64,000 nucleotides of DNA from Micromonospora sp. CCTCC AA 2012012 (GCF_040499845.1 NZ_CP159342.1:1612001-1676000); one strand, 5' to 3'; shown: positions 8,536-18,130, counted from the first letter of the stretch. Numbers and translations are program-made. Notes: generated from the letters alone by a model not told the origin.

Positions 8536-9699
8536 GTGACTGACGTGGTGACGCCACCAACCAGCCCCGTGAGCCGGGAGCGGTCGAAGGAGATCAAGCG
8601 GTTGTCCGTGATCTCCACCGCCCGGCAGGTGCGGGTGCTCTCGCGCGCCGAGCTGACCGAGCTGACCGGGCTGAGCCCGGCCACGCTCACCCCGCTCGTG
8701 CGGGAGCTGATCGCCGAGGGCTACCTCATCGAGCGGGGCCCCGGCACCTCCCGTACCGGCCGGCCGCGGGCGATGCTGGAGTTCAACCCCCGGGCCGAGC
8801 TGGTCGCCGCCGTCTCCCTGGAGCCGTCCCGGCTCAGCTGCGAGATCGCCGACAGCGACGGTGCCGTCATCGCCCACCGCTCGGTCCGGCTGGCCGGCGA
8901 CATCGTCGACACCATCTGCCGCTCGGTGCCCGAACTCGCCGGTGACGGGCTGCCCGCCCTGCGCGGGGTGGCCATCGCCGCGCCCGGCGTCTCCTCCGGC
9001 GGCGCGGTCCGCCTGGCCCCCTCGGTCGGCCTGGTCGAGGGCCGGCCGGTGGGGGAGTCGGTGCAGCGGCGGCTCGGCGTACCGGTGGTGGTGGACAACG
9101 ACGTGAACCTGATGGCCGCCGGCGAGCACGCCGCCGGGGCCGGCAGCGACGTGGCCGACCTGCTGCTGCTGCACGTGGCCGACGGCATCGGCGCCGGCCT
9201 GGTGCTGGACGGCCGGGTCCGTCGGGGTGCCGGCGGCGCCGCCGGTGAGGTCGGCTTCCTGCCGCTGGACCCGAGCGACCGGGGCCGCGACGGGATCGGG
9301 CCGTTCGAGGCGCGCTGGTCCGAGAACGCCATCGCCGAGCGGATGGTGGCCCTGGCCCCCGGCCGTCGACCCGAGTCACCCGTCGCCGAGCTGGTCGCGC
9401 TGGCCGCCGCCGACGAGCGGGCCGCCGCCTACCTCGACGACGTGCTCACCGCCTGGGCGCGGCTGATCGTCTCCTGCGTCTGCGTCGTCGACCCCGGCCG
9501 GGTCCTGCTCAGCGGCGCCGCGGCCCACCTCGACGACGCCGCCGTGGGCCGGCTCCAGGCGCGGGTCACCGCCGCCGCGCCGAGCGCCACCGAGGTACGC
9601 CGCGCCGTGCTCGGCGACCGCGCCGTGCTGCACGGCGCGGTCAGCTACGCCCTCTCCGCGGCCGCCGCCGGCATGCCCGTGCTGCTGCCCACCCCCTGA
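8536..9699 (+). CDS. ROK-family transcriptional regulator
   Basis: 387 aa from GTG 8536, preceded by AGGAAGGA. The N-terminus has a winged HTH (about residues 29-65, LTGLSPATLTPLVRELIAEG). A sugar-kinase-like ROK domain follows, with VVVDNDVNLMAAGEHAAG and GAGGAAGEVGFLPLDP. The CxCGxxGC zinc motif usual in ROK proteins is absent. Probably represses the downstream import/catabolism operon and perhaps the divergent PIG-L gene until a sugar-like ligand binds. First gene of a run that continues to 18093. Confidence 0.85.
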   Translation: MTDVVTPPTSPVSRERSKEIKRLSVISTARQVRVLSRAELTELTGLSPATLTPLVRELIAEGYLIERGPGTSRTGRPRAMLEFNPRAELVAAVSLEPSRLSCEIADSDGAVIAHRSVRLAGDIVDTICRSVPELAGDGLPALRGVAIAAPGVSSGGAVRLAPSVGLVEGRPVGESVQRRLGVPVVVDNDVNLMAAGEHAAGAGSDVADLLLLHVADGIGAGLVLDGRVRRGAGGAAGEVGFLPLDPSDRGRDGIGPFEARWSENAIAERMVALAPGRRPESPVAELVALAAADERAAAYLDDVLTAWARLIVSCVCVVDPGRVLLSGAAAHLDDAAVGRLQARVTAAAPSATEVRRAVLGDRAVLHGAVSYALSAAAAGMPVLLPTP

Positions 9700-9746
9700 C
9701 CATCCACCTGCACCGCAGTTCCCCCCACACCCCTCGGAGGTACCCC

Positions 9747-10793
9747 ATGAGACGTCGACTCCTGCTCGCCGGCGCGCTGGCCACCGTGCTCGCCGCCGGC
9801 ACCGCCTGCGGTGGTGGCGGTGACGACGCGGCCGGCGGCGCGAGCGCCGAGAAGCTGACCATCTACACGGCCCGCGACAAGAAGGTCTCCACCTACGTCG
9901 TCGACCAGTTCACCGCCAAGCACCCGGAGTACAAGGGCAAGGTCGAGATCCTCAACCTGGGCGCCCAGGAGATCCTGGAGCGGGTCCGCGCCGAGAAGGC
10001 CAACCCGCAGGCCGACGTCTGGTGGGGCGGCACCCAGCAGGGGCTCGCCGCGGGCGCGTCCGAGGACCTGCTGGCCTCCTGGCAGCCGGCGTTCGCCGGC
10101 AAGATGGACGCCAAGTACAAGGACGCCGAGGGCCGCTGGTTCGGGGAGATCCTGCTGCCCGAGGTCATCATGTACAACAACAAGGCGCTCACCCCGGAGC
10201 AGGCCCCGAAGGACTGGGACGACCTGCTGAAGCCGGAGTGGAAGGACAAGGTCATCATCCGGGACGTGGCCGCGTCCGGCACGATGCGGTCGATCTACGC
10301 GTCGATGATCATGCGGCAGTCCCCGGACGGCAGCAACCCGCAGCCCGGCTACGACTGGCTCAAGAAGCTCGACGCCAACACCGGCGCGTACGCGGCCAAC
10401 CCGACCGACCTCTATCTCAAGCTCTCCCGCCAGCAGGGCGTGCTGAGCGCCTGGAACCTCCAGGACATCCTGCTCCAGGCCAACCAGTCGAAGATGCCGT
10501 TCGGCTACGTGATGCCCGCCTCCGGCGCCCCGGTGCTGGTCGACGGCATCGCCGCGGTCAAGGGCGGCAACACCACCGGCGCCCAGAAGTTCATGGAGTT
10601 CCTCTTCGACGACAAGCTCCGTGGTGACCTGGCCCGGGACTACTTCCAGATCCCGGCCGTCGACATCGCCGAGAAGCCGGAGTGGCTGGCCCAGCTCGAC
10701 CTCAAGCCGCTGGACGTCAACTGGGACGTGATCGGCAAGAACGAGACCGAGTGGATCAACCACTGGAACAGCCAGATCAAGAACAAGGGCTGA
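9747..10793 (+). CDS. ABC transporter substrate-binding lipoprotein (AfuA/FbpA type)
   Basis: 348 aa, RBS CGGAGG. The signal sequence has a probable lipidation cysteine at residue 21 (AGTACGG). The mature part begins KLTIYTARDKK and carries ADVWWGG, the pattern of the iron(III)/hexose-phosphate/phosphonate class of periplasmic-type binding proteins. It should deliver a small anionic ligand to the permease and ATPase encoded next. This family covers Fe3+, thiamine, 2-aminoethylphosphonate and sugar phosphates, so the ligand stays open. Confidence 0.85.
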   Translation: MRRRLLLAGALATVLAAGTACGGGGDDAAGGASAEKLTIYTARDKKVSTYVVDQFTAKHPEYKGKVEILNLGAQEILERVRAEKANPQADVWWGGTQQGLAAGASEDLLASWQPAFAGKMDAKYKDAEGRWFGEILLPEVIMYNNKALTPEQAPKDWDDLLKPEWKDKVIIRDVAASGTMRSIYASMIMRQSPDGSNPQPGYDWLKKLDANTGAYAANPTDLYLKLSRQQGVLSAWNLQDILLQANQSKMPFGYVMPASGAPVLVDGIAAVKGGNTTGAQKFMEFLFDDKLRGDLARDYFQIPAVDIAEKPEWLAQLDLKPLDVNWDVIGKNETEWINHWNSQIKNKG

Positions 10794-10883
10794 CGCCCGG
10801 GCAGGCGGGGGTGGGCACGTCCCGCCCCCGCGCCCCCATCCCACGACCGTCCAGGTCCGGTACCGCACGAAGGAGAGGACCTC

Positions 10884-11957
10884 ATGATCGATGTCACGCT
10901 GGAGTCGGTGAGCAAGCGCTTCGCGCGCGGCGGCGACACCGCAGCCGTGGACGACGTCGACATCACCATCGCCGCCGGGGAGTTCTTCACGCTGCTCGGC
11001 CCGAGCGGCTGCGGCAAGACCACCACCCTGCGCATGGTTGCCGGGTTCTACTTCCCCACCTCCGGCCGGATCCGGTTCGGCGCGGAGGACGTCACCCGCC
11101 GCCCGCCGAACAAGCGTGACACCGGCATGGTGTTCCAGAACTACGCGCTCTTCCCGCACATGAGCGTCGCGCAGAACGTCGCGTACGGGCTGAAGATCCG
11201 CAAGGTCGGCCGGGTCGAGGCACGGCGGCGGGTCGAGGAGGCACTCGGTCAGGTGCACCTCGCCGGCTACGGCGACCGGCGCATCGACGAACTCTCCGGC
11301 GGCCAGCAGCAGCGCGTCGCCCTGGCCCGGGCCCTGGTGATCCGGCCCCGCACCCTGCTGCTCGACGAGCCGCTGTCGAACCTCGACGCCAAGCTGCGCG
11401 AGGAGACCCGGGTCGAGATCCGTCGGATCCAGCGCGAGGCCGGCACCACCTCCATCTACGTCACCCACGACCAGGCCGAGGCGATGGCCATGTCGGACCG
11501 GATCGCGGTCATGCAGTCCGGCCGGGTGCAGCAGATCGGCGCCCCGCAGGAGATCTACCACCGCCCGGCGACCAGCTTCGTGGCCCGCTTCATCGGGCGC
11601 AGCAACGTGCTGAGCCTGCCGGTGGTGACCGCCGACGGGCGGACCGTCACCGTGGCGCTGCCGGGCGGCGGTGAGGTCACCGCGCCCGCCCCGGCCGACC
11701 ACGGCCTGCGCCAGGGCGACACCGCGCTGGTCTCCGTCCGGCCCGAACGCATCGGGCTGACCTCCGCCACCGAGACGGGCGCGCTCTCCGGCCGGGTCAC
11801 CGAGGTCGAGTTCACCGGCATGGCCACCAACCTCGTGGTCGACGTGGCCGGCGAACCGGTGCAGGTCGCCGCGATCGACGTACCGGCCGGGATCGCCGTC
11901 GGTGACCAGGTCGGGCTGCGCCTGAACCGGGACCGGATGTGGGTGGTGCGGCCGTGA
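10884..11957 (+). CDS. ABC transporter ATP-binding protein (AfuC/PotA type)
   Basis: 357 aa, RBS AGGAGAGG. Walker A GPSGCGKTT near residue 39, Q-loop MVFQNYALFPHM, signature LSGGQQQR near 138, Walker B LLLDEPLSNLD, switch histidine in YVTHDQAEAM, then a C-terminal TOBE domain (about 240-357). It energises the importer. Its stop overlaps the permease start (GTGA). Confidence 0.92.
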   Translation: MIDVTLESVSKRFARGGDTAAVDDVDITIAAGEFFTLLGPSGCGKTTTLRMVAGFYFPTSGRIRFGAEDVTRRPPNKRDTGMVFQNYALFPHMSVAQNVAYGLKIRKVGRVEARRRVEEALGQVHLAGYGDRRIDELSGGQQQRVALARALVIRPRTLLLDEPLSNLDAKLREETRVEIRRIQREAGTTSIYVTHDQAEAMAMSDRIAVMQSGRVQQIGAPQEIYHRPATSFVARFIGRSNVLSLPVVTADGRTVTVALPGGGEVTAPAPADHGLRQGDTALVSVRPERIGLTSATETGALSGRVTEVEFTGMATNLVVDVAGEPVQVAAIDVPAGIAVGDQVGLRLNRDRMWVVRP

Positions 11958-13747
11958 GCACCATCCCCGCCACCCCCGGTCCGGCCACCGTCGCCCCGGT
12001 CACCCGGGAGCCGGCGCCGCCACCTCGTCCCCGCCGCCGCCTCGCCGACCGGTTCGCCGGCGGCACCGGCTCGCGCTGGTTCCCGTACGTGCTGGTGCTG
12101 CCCCTCGCGCTGATCCTCTTCGGGTACGTGGTGCAGCCGATGTTCGCCACCTTCGCCGAGAGCGTCGGCGTGGACGGGCCGGCCAACTACGCCAGCTTCC
12201 TCACCGGCGACGGGGTCGCCCGGTCGTCCCTGGTCACCTCGCTGATCATCTCGGCGGCGAGCGTGTTGCTCTGCGGCGTCGTCGGCGTCGCGATGGCCTT
12301 CCTGCTCAAGCGCTTCTCGTTCCCCGGTCGCAAGCTGATCGAGGCGATCATCCTGGTGCCGGCGGCGCTGCCGCCGCTGATCGGGGCGATCTCGTTCCAG
12401 CTGCTCTACAGCGAGACCGGCATCCTGCCGCGCGGGCTCCAGCAGCTCTTCGGCGCCGAGGACCCGGTCCTGCCGTTCACCGGCATCGCCGGGGTGCTGG
12501 TGGTGCACACCTTCACCATGTACCCGTACTTCTACCTCTCCGCCTCGGCCGCGCTGGCCGGGATGGACCCGTCGGTGGAGGAGGCGGCGTACAACCTGGG
12601 TGCGGGGCGGGTGCGGGTGTGGCGCACGGTGCTCCTGCCGATGCTCACCCCGGCGCTGGTCTCCGCCTCGCTGCTGGTGTTCATGACCTCGCTGGCGTCG
12701 TACACCGCTCCGCTGCTGTTCGGGGTGGACCAGACGATGACCATGCAGATCTACATCAACCGCACCAACGGCGACCTGCCGATGGCCTCCACCTACGCCT
12801 CCGTGCTCGGGGTGGTCTCCGTGCTGTTCCTGCTCGGGATGCGCTGGTACGAGGGGCGGCGCAGCTACCGCTCCCAGTCCAAGGGCGTCGCCGCGCACCG
12901 CCGCGAGATCACCAACCCGCTGGGCAAGTGGCTCGCGCTGGCCGCCTCGGTGCTGGCCACCGCGGTCCTGCTCGCCCCGGTGGCGACCATCGCGCTGGTC
13001 GCCTTCTCACAGGACGGCTCCTGGACCACCGAGGTCGTCCCCGCCGCGTACACCACGCAGAACTTCGTCACGATCTTCTCCGAGCCGGCGGCGTTCCAGC
13101 CGATCCTCAACTCGCTGCAGATGAGCCTCATCGCGACCGTCGGCTGCGTCGTGGTCGGCGTCCTCATCGCGTACGCGGTGCGCCGGCTCGACTTCCGTGG
13201 CCGTGGTCTGCTGGACGTGGCGGTCATGCTGGCCTGGGCGCTGCCCGGCACGGTGGTGGCGATCAACCTGATCTCGGCGTTCAGCACCGGCAACGCGTTC
13301 AGCTTCGGGCAGGTGCTGATCGGCACCTTCTGGATTCTGCCGCTGGCGTACTTCGTGCGGTTCCTGCCGCTGGTGTTCCGGTCCAGCTCGGCCACCCTGG
13401 CCCAGCTCGACCCCTCGCTGGAGGAGGCCGCGCGGAACCTGGGCGCGTCCTGGTGGCGGGCGTTCGGCACGGTCACCCTGCGGCTGATGCTGCCCGGTGT
13501 GCTGGCCGGCGCGCTGCTCGCCTTCGTGCACGGCGTCGGCGAGTTCGTCGCCTCGGTGCTGATCTACACCTCCGAGACCGCCCCGATCTCGGTGGAGATC
13601 AACAACCGGATGTACTCGTTCGAGGTCGGCACCGCCGCCGCGTACGGCATGCTCCAGGTCGTTCTGATCTTCGTGGTGATGGTGGTCTCCGGCCGGCTCG
13701 AAGGCGGCCGGCGCGCCGGCCGCGAGGCGGCCCGGTGGACGGCGTGA
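11954..13747 (+). CDS. Fused two-domain ABC permease (AfuB/FbpB type)
   Basis: 597 aa. GTG 11954 was chosen because it forms a 4-base GTGA overlap with the ATPase stop. Two homologous membrane halves each have about six helices and an EAA loop for ATPase docking (EEAAYNLGAGRVRVWR in the first half, EEAARNLGASWWRAFG in the second). Fused permeases are typical of the iron/hexose-phosphate class. It forms an importer with the two preceding products, and its stop overlaps the next start. Confidence 0.9.
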   Translation: MSTIPATPGPATVAPVTREPAPPPRPRRRLADRFAGGTGSRWFPYVLVLPLALILFGYVVQPMFATFAESVGVDGPANYASFLTGDGVARSSLVTSLIISAASVLLCGVVGVAMAFLLKRFSFPGRKLIEAIILVPAALPPLIGAISFQLLYSETGILPRGLQQLFGAEDPVLPFTGIAGVLVVHTFTMYPYFYLSASAALAGMDPSVEEAAYNLGAGRVRVWRTVLLPMLTPALVSASLLVFMTSLASYTAPLLFGVDQTMTMQIYINRTNGDLPMASTYASVLGVVSVLFLLGMRWYEGRRSYRSQSKGVAAHRREITNPLGKWLALAASVLATAVLLAPVATIALVAFSQDGSWTTEVVPAAYTTQNFVTIFSEPAAFQPILNSLQMSLIATVGCVVVGVLIAYAVRRLDFRGRGLLDVAVMLAWALPGTVVAINLISAFSTGNAFSFGQVLIGTFWILPLAYFVRFLPLVFRSSSATLAQLDPSLEEAARNLGASWWRAFGTVTLRLMLPGVLAGALLAFVHGVGEFVASVLIYTSETAPISVEINNRMYSFEVGTAAAYGMLQVVLIFVVMVVSGRLEGGRRAGREAARWTA

Positions 13748-14652
13748 GCGCGGCCTGGCCGGCGGGCGGCGGGCTGCTGCCCGCCGCCCGGATCCCCGGC
13801 GGCGAGCTCGCGGCGGTCGCCGGGGCGGCGGACTTCGCGGTGCTGCCGGTCGGCGCGGTCGAGTGGCACGGGCCGCACCTGCCGCTGGGCACCGACCTGA
13901 TCCTCGCCGAGGGCTTCGCCGCCGAGAGCGCCGTCGCCGACGCCCCGGCGACGCCGTCCGGCGACGCCGGCACGACGACGCGGGGCGCGACGCAGCGCCC
14001 GCGCGGGGTGCTCTTCCCCGCCGTGCCGTACGCGGCCTGCCCCGGCCAGACCCGGCCGTGGCCCGGCACCGTGGCGATCCGGCCCGAGATCGCGGTCGGC
14101 TATCTCGCCGACGTGATCGAGGGGATCGTCGCCGCCGGGTTCCCCCGACTCCTGATCGTCAACGGACACGATGCCAACATGTCGACGGTCCGGGCCGCGA
14201 TGGAGTGGGTCTCCGGGCGGCGCCCGGCGAGCCTGTTGCTGGTCAACTGGTTCCAACTGGTCACCCCGGCGGAGACCACCGAGCTGTACGGGCCGCTGCC
14301 GGCCCGCGGGCACGGCGGCGCGTACGAGACCTCCGGGGTGCTCGGCTTCGACCCCGGCGCGGTCCGCCTCGACGCGGTCGACGACCTGCCGCCGCGGCCG
14401 AAGCTTCCGGTCACCCACCCGTACGTGCTGGTGGAGTCCCGGCCCGACCCGTGGCAGGGCTGGTCCGGGCACATCTCCCTGGCCGACGAGGGGATCGGGC
14501 GGCAGGTCCGGGAACTCGCCGGCACCCGGCTGCGGGAGGTCGTCGCCGCCTGGGTCGCGGCCCCGCTCCCCGCGCCGCCCACCGACGCGCCCCTGCCCGC
14601 CGACGCCCCGGCCCGCCGACCCGGCGGACCCGAGCCCGAGGAGGCGCCGTGA
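13744..14652 (+). CDS. Creatininase-family amidohydrolase
   Basis: 302 aa from GTG 13744 (GTGA overlap). Shows creatininase-family metal ligands: VGAVEWHGPHLPLGTDL near residue 36, LIVNGHDAN near 140, and GHGGAYETSGVL near 190. The C-terminal ~30 residues are Pro/Ala-rich. The family hydrolyses cyclic amides or formamides (creatinine, formamidopyrimidine). Lying in an import operon, it probably opens or deacylates the imported compound. Confidence 0.8.
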   Translation: MSAAWPAGGGLLPAARIPGGELAAVAGAADFAVLPVGAVEWHGPHLPLGTDLILAEGFAAESAVADAPATPSGDAGTTTRGATQRPRGVLFPAVPYAACPGQTRPWPGTVAIRPEIAVGYLADVIEGIVAAGFPRLLIVNGHDANMSTVRAAMEWVSGRRPASLLLVNWFQLVTPAETTELYGPLPARGHGGAYETSGVLGFDPGAVRLDAVDDLPPRPKLPVTHPYVLVESRPDPWQGWSGHISLADEGIGRQVRELAGTRLREVVAAWVAAPLPAPPTDAPLPADAPARRPGGPEPEEAP

Positions 14653-15602
14653 CCGTCGACCGTGGACTGGACGTCGTCGACTTCCACCTGCACTTCCGCA
14701 TCGGCGCGGACGAGACCGTGCGCGGCTGCGAGCACGCCGCCGGGATGCACCCCGGCGGCGAGCACGAGCGGGCCGTACGGACCGCCGCCTCCGCCCCGTA
14801 CGCCCGGCAGTGGCGGCAGGCGTGGGGCTTCCCCGACCCGGAGCCGCCCGCCCCGCGCTGGCAGGACGAGGCCGACCGGTGGGCCGCCGAGCTGCGCGCG
14901 GTCGGCGTACGCCGGGCCGTCTTCGTCACCGGCGGCGGCAACGACGCGGTCGCCGACGTGGTGGACCGCCACCCCGAGCTGCTGCTCGGCTTCGCCCACC
15001 ACGACCCGTACGCCCCGGACGCCGCCGCCGAGCTGGAACGCGCGGTGGTCGAGCGGGGCCTGCGGGGGCTGAAGCTCTTCGCCCCGCTGCTGCGCGGTCC
15101 GTTGGACGACGAGGACCTCGACCCGCTCTGGGGCACCGCGCAGCGCCTCGGTGTGCCCGTGCTGATCCACATCGGTCACTACGGCAGCGCCGGCGGCCTG
15201 TCCCACGGCCGGTACGGCGGCCCGGACGAGCTGGCCCGGATGGCCCGCCGCTTCCCCGAGCTGCCCGTGGTGGTGCCGCACTTCGGCGTCCAGCACGTGC
15301 AGGACCTGCTCTTCGCCGCCTGGGGCTGCCCGAACATCCACGTCGACACCTCCGGGTCCAACCAGTGGGTGCGCTGGATGCCGTACAAGCTGACGCTGGA
15401 GGAGCTGTTCCGGCGGTGCTACGAGACCATCGGGCCGCACCGCATCGTGTTCGGCAGCGACTCCTCGTGGTTCCCACGCGGCTACGTCACCCGTTACCTG
15501 GACGACCAGCTGCGCATCTGCCGCGAGCTGGGGCTGCCCGACGACCACCTCCGCGCCATCTTCGCCGGGAACGCCGAGCGCCTGCTCGGCCTGCACGACT
15601 GA
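14649..15602 (+). CDS. Amidohydrolase 2-family metal-dependent hydrolase
   Basis: 317 aa from GTG 14649 (GTGA overlap with the creatininase-like gene). Metal-site motifs in order: DFHLHF near residue 9, IHIGHY, VPHFG, and FGSDSSW near residue 270. This is the TIM-barrel PF04909 type (decarboxylases and lactonases). Coupled translation suggests it acts directly with the creatininase-like enzyme. Substrate unknown. Confidence 0.8.
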   Translation: MTVDRGLDVVDFHLHFRIGADETVRGCEHAAGMHPGGEHERAVRTAASAPYARQWRQAWGFPDPEPPAPRWQDEADRWAAELRAVGVRRAVFVTGGGNDAVADVVDRHPELLLGFAHHDPYAPDAAAELERAVVERGLRGLKLFAPLLRGPLDDEDLDPLWGTAQRLGVPVLIHIGHYGSAGGLSHGRYGGPDELARMARRFPELPVVVPHFGVQHVQDLLFAAWGCPNIHVDTSGSNQWVRWMPYKLTLEELFRRCYETIGPHRIVFGSDSSWFPRGYVTRYLDDQLRICRELGLPDDHLRAIFAGNAERLLGLHD

Positions 15603-15665
15603 CCGGCTGACCACCCGGGTGCGGCGCGCGGCGCCCGCCCGGCACGGAAGGAAGTAGAGACCGTC

Positions 15666-17123
15666 ATGAGCACACCCGCGCTGACCACCTACCAGCGGCA
15701 CCACCTCAAGCCGACCTATGACCACCACGTCGGGCTCCTCTTCCCGGCGATGGTGCGGGCCAGCCAGGCCCACGTGGTGATGCTGACCGAGCAGGGGCTG
15801 GTCCCCGCCGATCGGGGCGCCCGGCTGCTGCGCGGGCTGGCCGAACTGCGCGCCGACACCAGCGGCGCGCCCGAGTTCGACGGCACCGTCGAGGACACCT
15901 ACTACCTGATGGAGAAGCGGCTGGCGCAGGCGTGCGGCATCCCCACCTCCGAGCTGGACGTGCAGATGGCCCGCAGCCGCAACGACCTCGACGCCGGGGT
16001 GTTCCGGATGCTGCTGCGCGACCAGCTCCTCGGCGTCCTCGACCGGGTGCTGGCCGCCGGCACCACCGCGCTGGACTCCGCACACCGGTACGCCGACGTG
16101 GTGATCACCGGGTACACCCACCGCCGGCCGGCGCAGCCCACCACCATCGGGCACGCCCTCGCCGGCTACGCCGAGGCCCTCGCCGGGCAGGCCGTCGCCT
16201 ACGCCGAGCTGATCGACCAGCTCAACACCTCGCCGCTGGGCTCGTGCGCCTTCGCGGGCACCGACCTGGACATCGCCCCCGCCCGGGTGGCCGAGCTGCT
16301 CGGCTTCGACGGCCTGGTCACCAACTCGTACGAGGCGGTGGCCGGCGCCGACCACCTGGTCCGGGTGGGCACCCTCAACGCCCAGGCCCTGGCGACCGGC
16401 GCCCGGCTGGCCCGCACCCTGATGGACTGGTTGAGCTGGCGGTGGGTGACCACGCCGGGCGACTTCACCCAGGGCAGCAGCATCATGCCGCAGAAGCGCA
16501 ACCCGGTGGTGCTGGAGCACCTCGTGTCGATGGCCGGCGCCACCGCCGCCGACGCCGCCTCGGTGCTGAACAACGTGGGTGCCGCCTGGTGGGAGGACTC
16601 CAACAACGCCACCACCGACGTGCAGGTGCGGCTCTGGGACAGCAACGACCGCACCGACCGCTTCTTCGCCCTGCTCGGTGGCTTCCTCGCCGAGATCGCG
16701 CCGCTGGAGCCGCCGTCGGCCGAGGAGATCGTCGCCTCCGGCGCCACCACCACCGCCGCAGCCGATGCGCTGACCCGGCACGGGGTGCCGTTCCGGGCCG
16801 CGCACTCGGTGGTCGGCCGGCTGGTCCGGGGCGGCGCACCGGGCACCTGGACCGCGCAGGGCGTCCGGGCCGCGGCCGAGGGGATCGCCGACGGGCTCGA
16901 CGACGCGGCCGTCGCCGACCTGATCGCCGCTGCGGTCCGCCCCGAGCTGGTGCTCGACCGCGCCCAGGTCGACGGTCCCGGCGCCGCCGCCGTACGCGCC
17001 CAGGTGGCGGTGCTGCGCGGCACGTTCGACACGGTCGCCGGCCGGCTGGCCGGGGTCCGCGCCCGCCTGGCCGCCGCTGACGAGGCGCTGGACGCGGTCG
17101 CCGCGCAGGGGGCGGCCCGATGA
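15666..17123 (+). CDS. Argininosuccinate lyase-like protein (fumarase/aspartase superfamily)
   Basis: 485 aa, RBS GGAAGGAAG. Superfamily signature GSSIMPQKRNP near residue 274. ASL-like elements include MARSRNDLDAGVF near 101 and GYTHRRPAQPTT near 154. These enzymes split a C-N bond to release fumarate. It lies inside a catabolic operon with no arg genes, so it probably cleaves an imported N-substituted aspartate-like compound, not argininosuccinate in arginine synthesis. Not called argH for that reason. Confidence 0.75.
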   Translation: MSTPALTTYQRHHLKPTYDHHVGLLFPAMVRASQAHVVMLTEQGLVPADRGARLLRGLAELRADTSGAPEFDGTVEDTYYLMEKRLAQACGIPTSELDVQMARSRNDLDAGVFRMLLRDQLLGVLDRVLAAGTTALDSAHRYADVVITGYTHRRPAQPTTIGHALAGYAEALAGQAVAYAELIDQLNTSPLGSCAFAGTDLDIAPARVAELLGFDGLVTNSYEAVAGADHLVRVGTLNAQALATGARLARTLMDWLSWRWVTTPGDFTQGSSIMPQKRNPVVLEHLVSMAGATAADAASVLNNVGAAWWEDSNNATTDVQVRLWDSNDRTDRFFALLGGFLAEIAPLEPPSAEEIVASGATTTAAADALTRHGVPFRAAHSVVGRLVRGGAPGTWTAQGVRAAAEGIADGLDDAAVADLIAAAVRPELVLDRAQVDGPGAAAVRAQVAVLRGTFDTVAGRLAGVRARLAAADEALDAVAAQGAAR

Positions 17124-17167
17124 GCGGGCGGCACGTGCCCGCCGGCGCCGCCGGGGTGGTCCGGTGA
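17120..17167 (+). other. 15-codon coupling reading frame between lyase and ROK kinase
   Basis: ATG 17120 overlaps the lyase stop (ATGA). Its frame MSGRHVPAGAAGVVR ends at TGA 17165-17167, which overlaps the ROK kinase GTG start (GTGA). It could carry ribosomes across the 40-base gap. No independent peptide function is claimed. Confidence 0.25.
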
Positions 17168-18093
17168 GCGTACGACTGGCCGGTCGGGCCACCCGGTCCG
17201 CGTCGCCGGACGGCGAGGCGGCGGTGCTGCTCGGCATCGACTTCGGCGGCACCAAGATGGCGGTGGGGGTGGCCGACGGCGAAGGTCGGCTGCTGGCCCG
17301 CGAGCGCGTCCCGACGTACGCCGAGCGGGGTGCGCCGCAGGCCCTGGAGCGCGCCCTGGACCTGGCCGCGCGGCTGGTGGGGGAGGTCGGCGCGCCGGTC
17401 GCGGCGGCCGGGATCGCCTCGCCCGGCGTGGTCCGCGCCGACGGCATCGACCTGGCCCCGAACGTGCCCGGGTGGGACGGGCTGCGCCTCGCCGACGCCG
17501 TCCGTGACCGGCTGAGCGTGCCGCTGGTGGCGGTCGACAACGACCTCAACGCCGCCGCCCTGGCCGAGCTGCGGCTCGGCGCGCTCCGCGACGCCGACCC
17601 CGGGCTGGTGGTCGGCCTGGGCACCGGTGTCGCGGCGGCGGTGACGGTCCGGGGAGCGGTGCTCGCCGGTCACCACGGCGCGGCCGGCGAGATCGGATAC
17701 GCCGTGGCGGGCGGCCCGTGGCCGGGCACCATGCTGGAGCTGGACTTCTCCGGCCGGGCGCTGGACCGGCTCGCCGACTCGCTCGGGGTGCCGGGCGGTG
17801 CGCCGGGTCTGGCCGCCGCCGCCGAACGGCCCGGACCGGCCCGCGACGCGCTGACCGCCCGGGTGGACGAGCTGGCCCGGCACCTGGTGACCTGCTGCCT
17901 GCTGCTCGACCCGCAGCGGGTGGTGCTGGTCGGTGGGGTGGCCGGCAGCGCGCTGATCCGGGGCATGCTGGGGGAGCGGATGGCGGCGGTGCTGCCGTAT
18001 CCGCCGGAGGTGGTGCTGTCCCGCTTCGCGGACGACGCCGCCCTGCTGGGGGCGGTCATCCTCGCCCGGGAGGCGGTGCCGACCCCCCGCTGA
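17164..18093 (+). CDS. ROK-family sugar kinase-like protein
   Basis: 309 aa from GTG 17164. ATP-binding GIDFGGTKMAVGV near residue 23, catalytic Asp in VAVDNDLNAAAL, and GLGTGVAAAV. The zinc motif CxCGxxGCxE that normally follows is replaced by GHHGAAGEIGYAVAGGPW, so either the enzyme works without zinc or it is a non-canonical ROK member. Last gene of the operon, so it may phosphorylate the sugar part released by the hydrolases. A 15-codon reading frame (17120-17167) bridges it to the lyase by ATGA and GTGA overlaps. Confidence 0.8.
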   Translation: MSVRLAGRATRSASPDGEAAVLLGIDFGGTKMAVGVADGEGRLLARERVPTYAERGAPQALERALDLAARLVGEVGAPVAAAGIASPGVVRADGIDLAPNVPGWDGLRLADAVRDRLSVPLVAVDNDLNAAALAELRLGALRDADPGLVVGLGTGVAAAVTVRGAVLAGHHGAAGEIGYAVAGGPWPGTMLELDFSGRALDRLADSLGVPGGAPGLAAAAERPGPARDALTARVDELARHLVTCCLLLDPQRVVLVGGVAGSALIRGMLGERMAAVLPYPPEVVLSRFADDAALLGAVILAREAVPTPR

Positions 18094-18104
18094 CGGAACC
18101 GTCG

Positions 18105-18130
18105 CCCGGCTGCCCGGCCGGGCAGCCGGG
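18105..18130. terminator. Bidirectional palindromic terminator
   Basis: A 26-bp perfect palindrome (CCCGGCTGCCCGG and its complement) fills the gap between the convergent ROK kinase and GNAT genes. Confidence 0.7.

Noticed and set aside
15666..17123. Naming the lyase argH
   Set aside because: No other arginine genes are present and it lies in an import/catabolic operon. Only the superfamily can be supported.
14100..17624. 1174-codon - strand open frame opposite the amidohydrolase, lyase and ROK kinase genes
   Set aside because: Composition is low-complexity Ala/Gly/Arg and it spans three convincing + strand genes with catalytic motifs. Antisense shadow.
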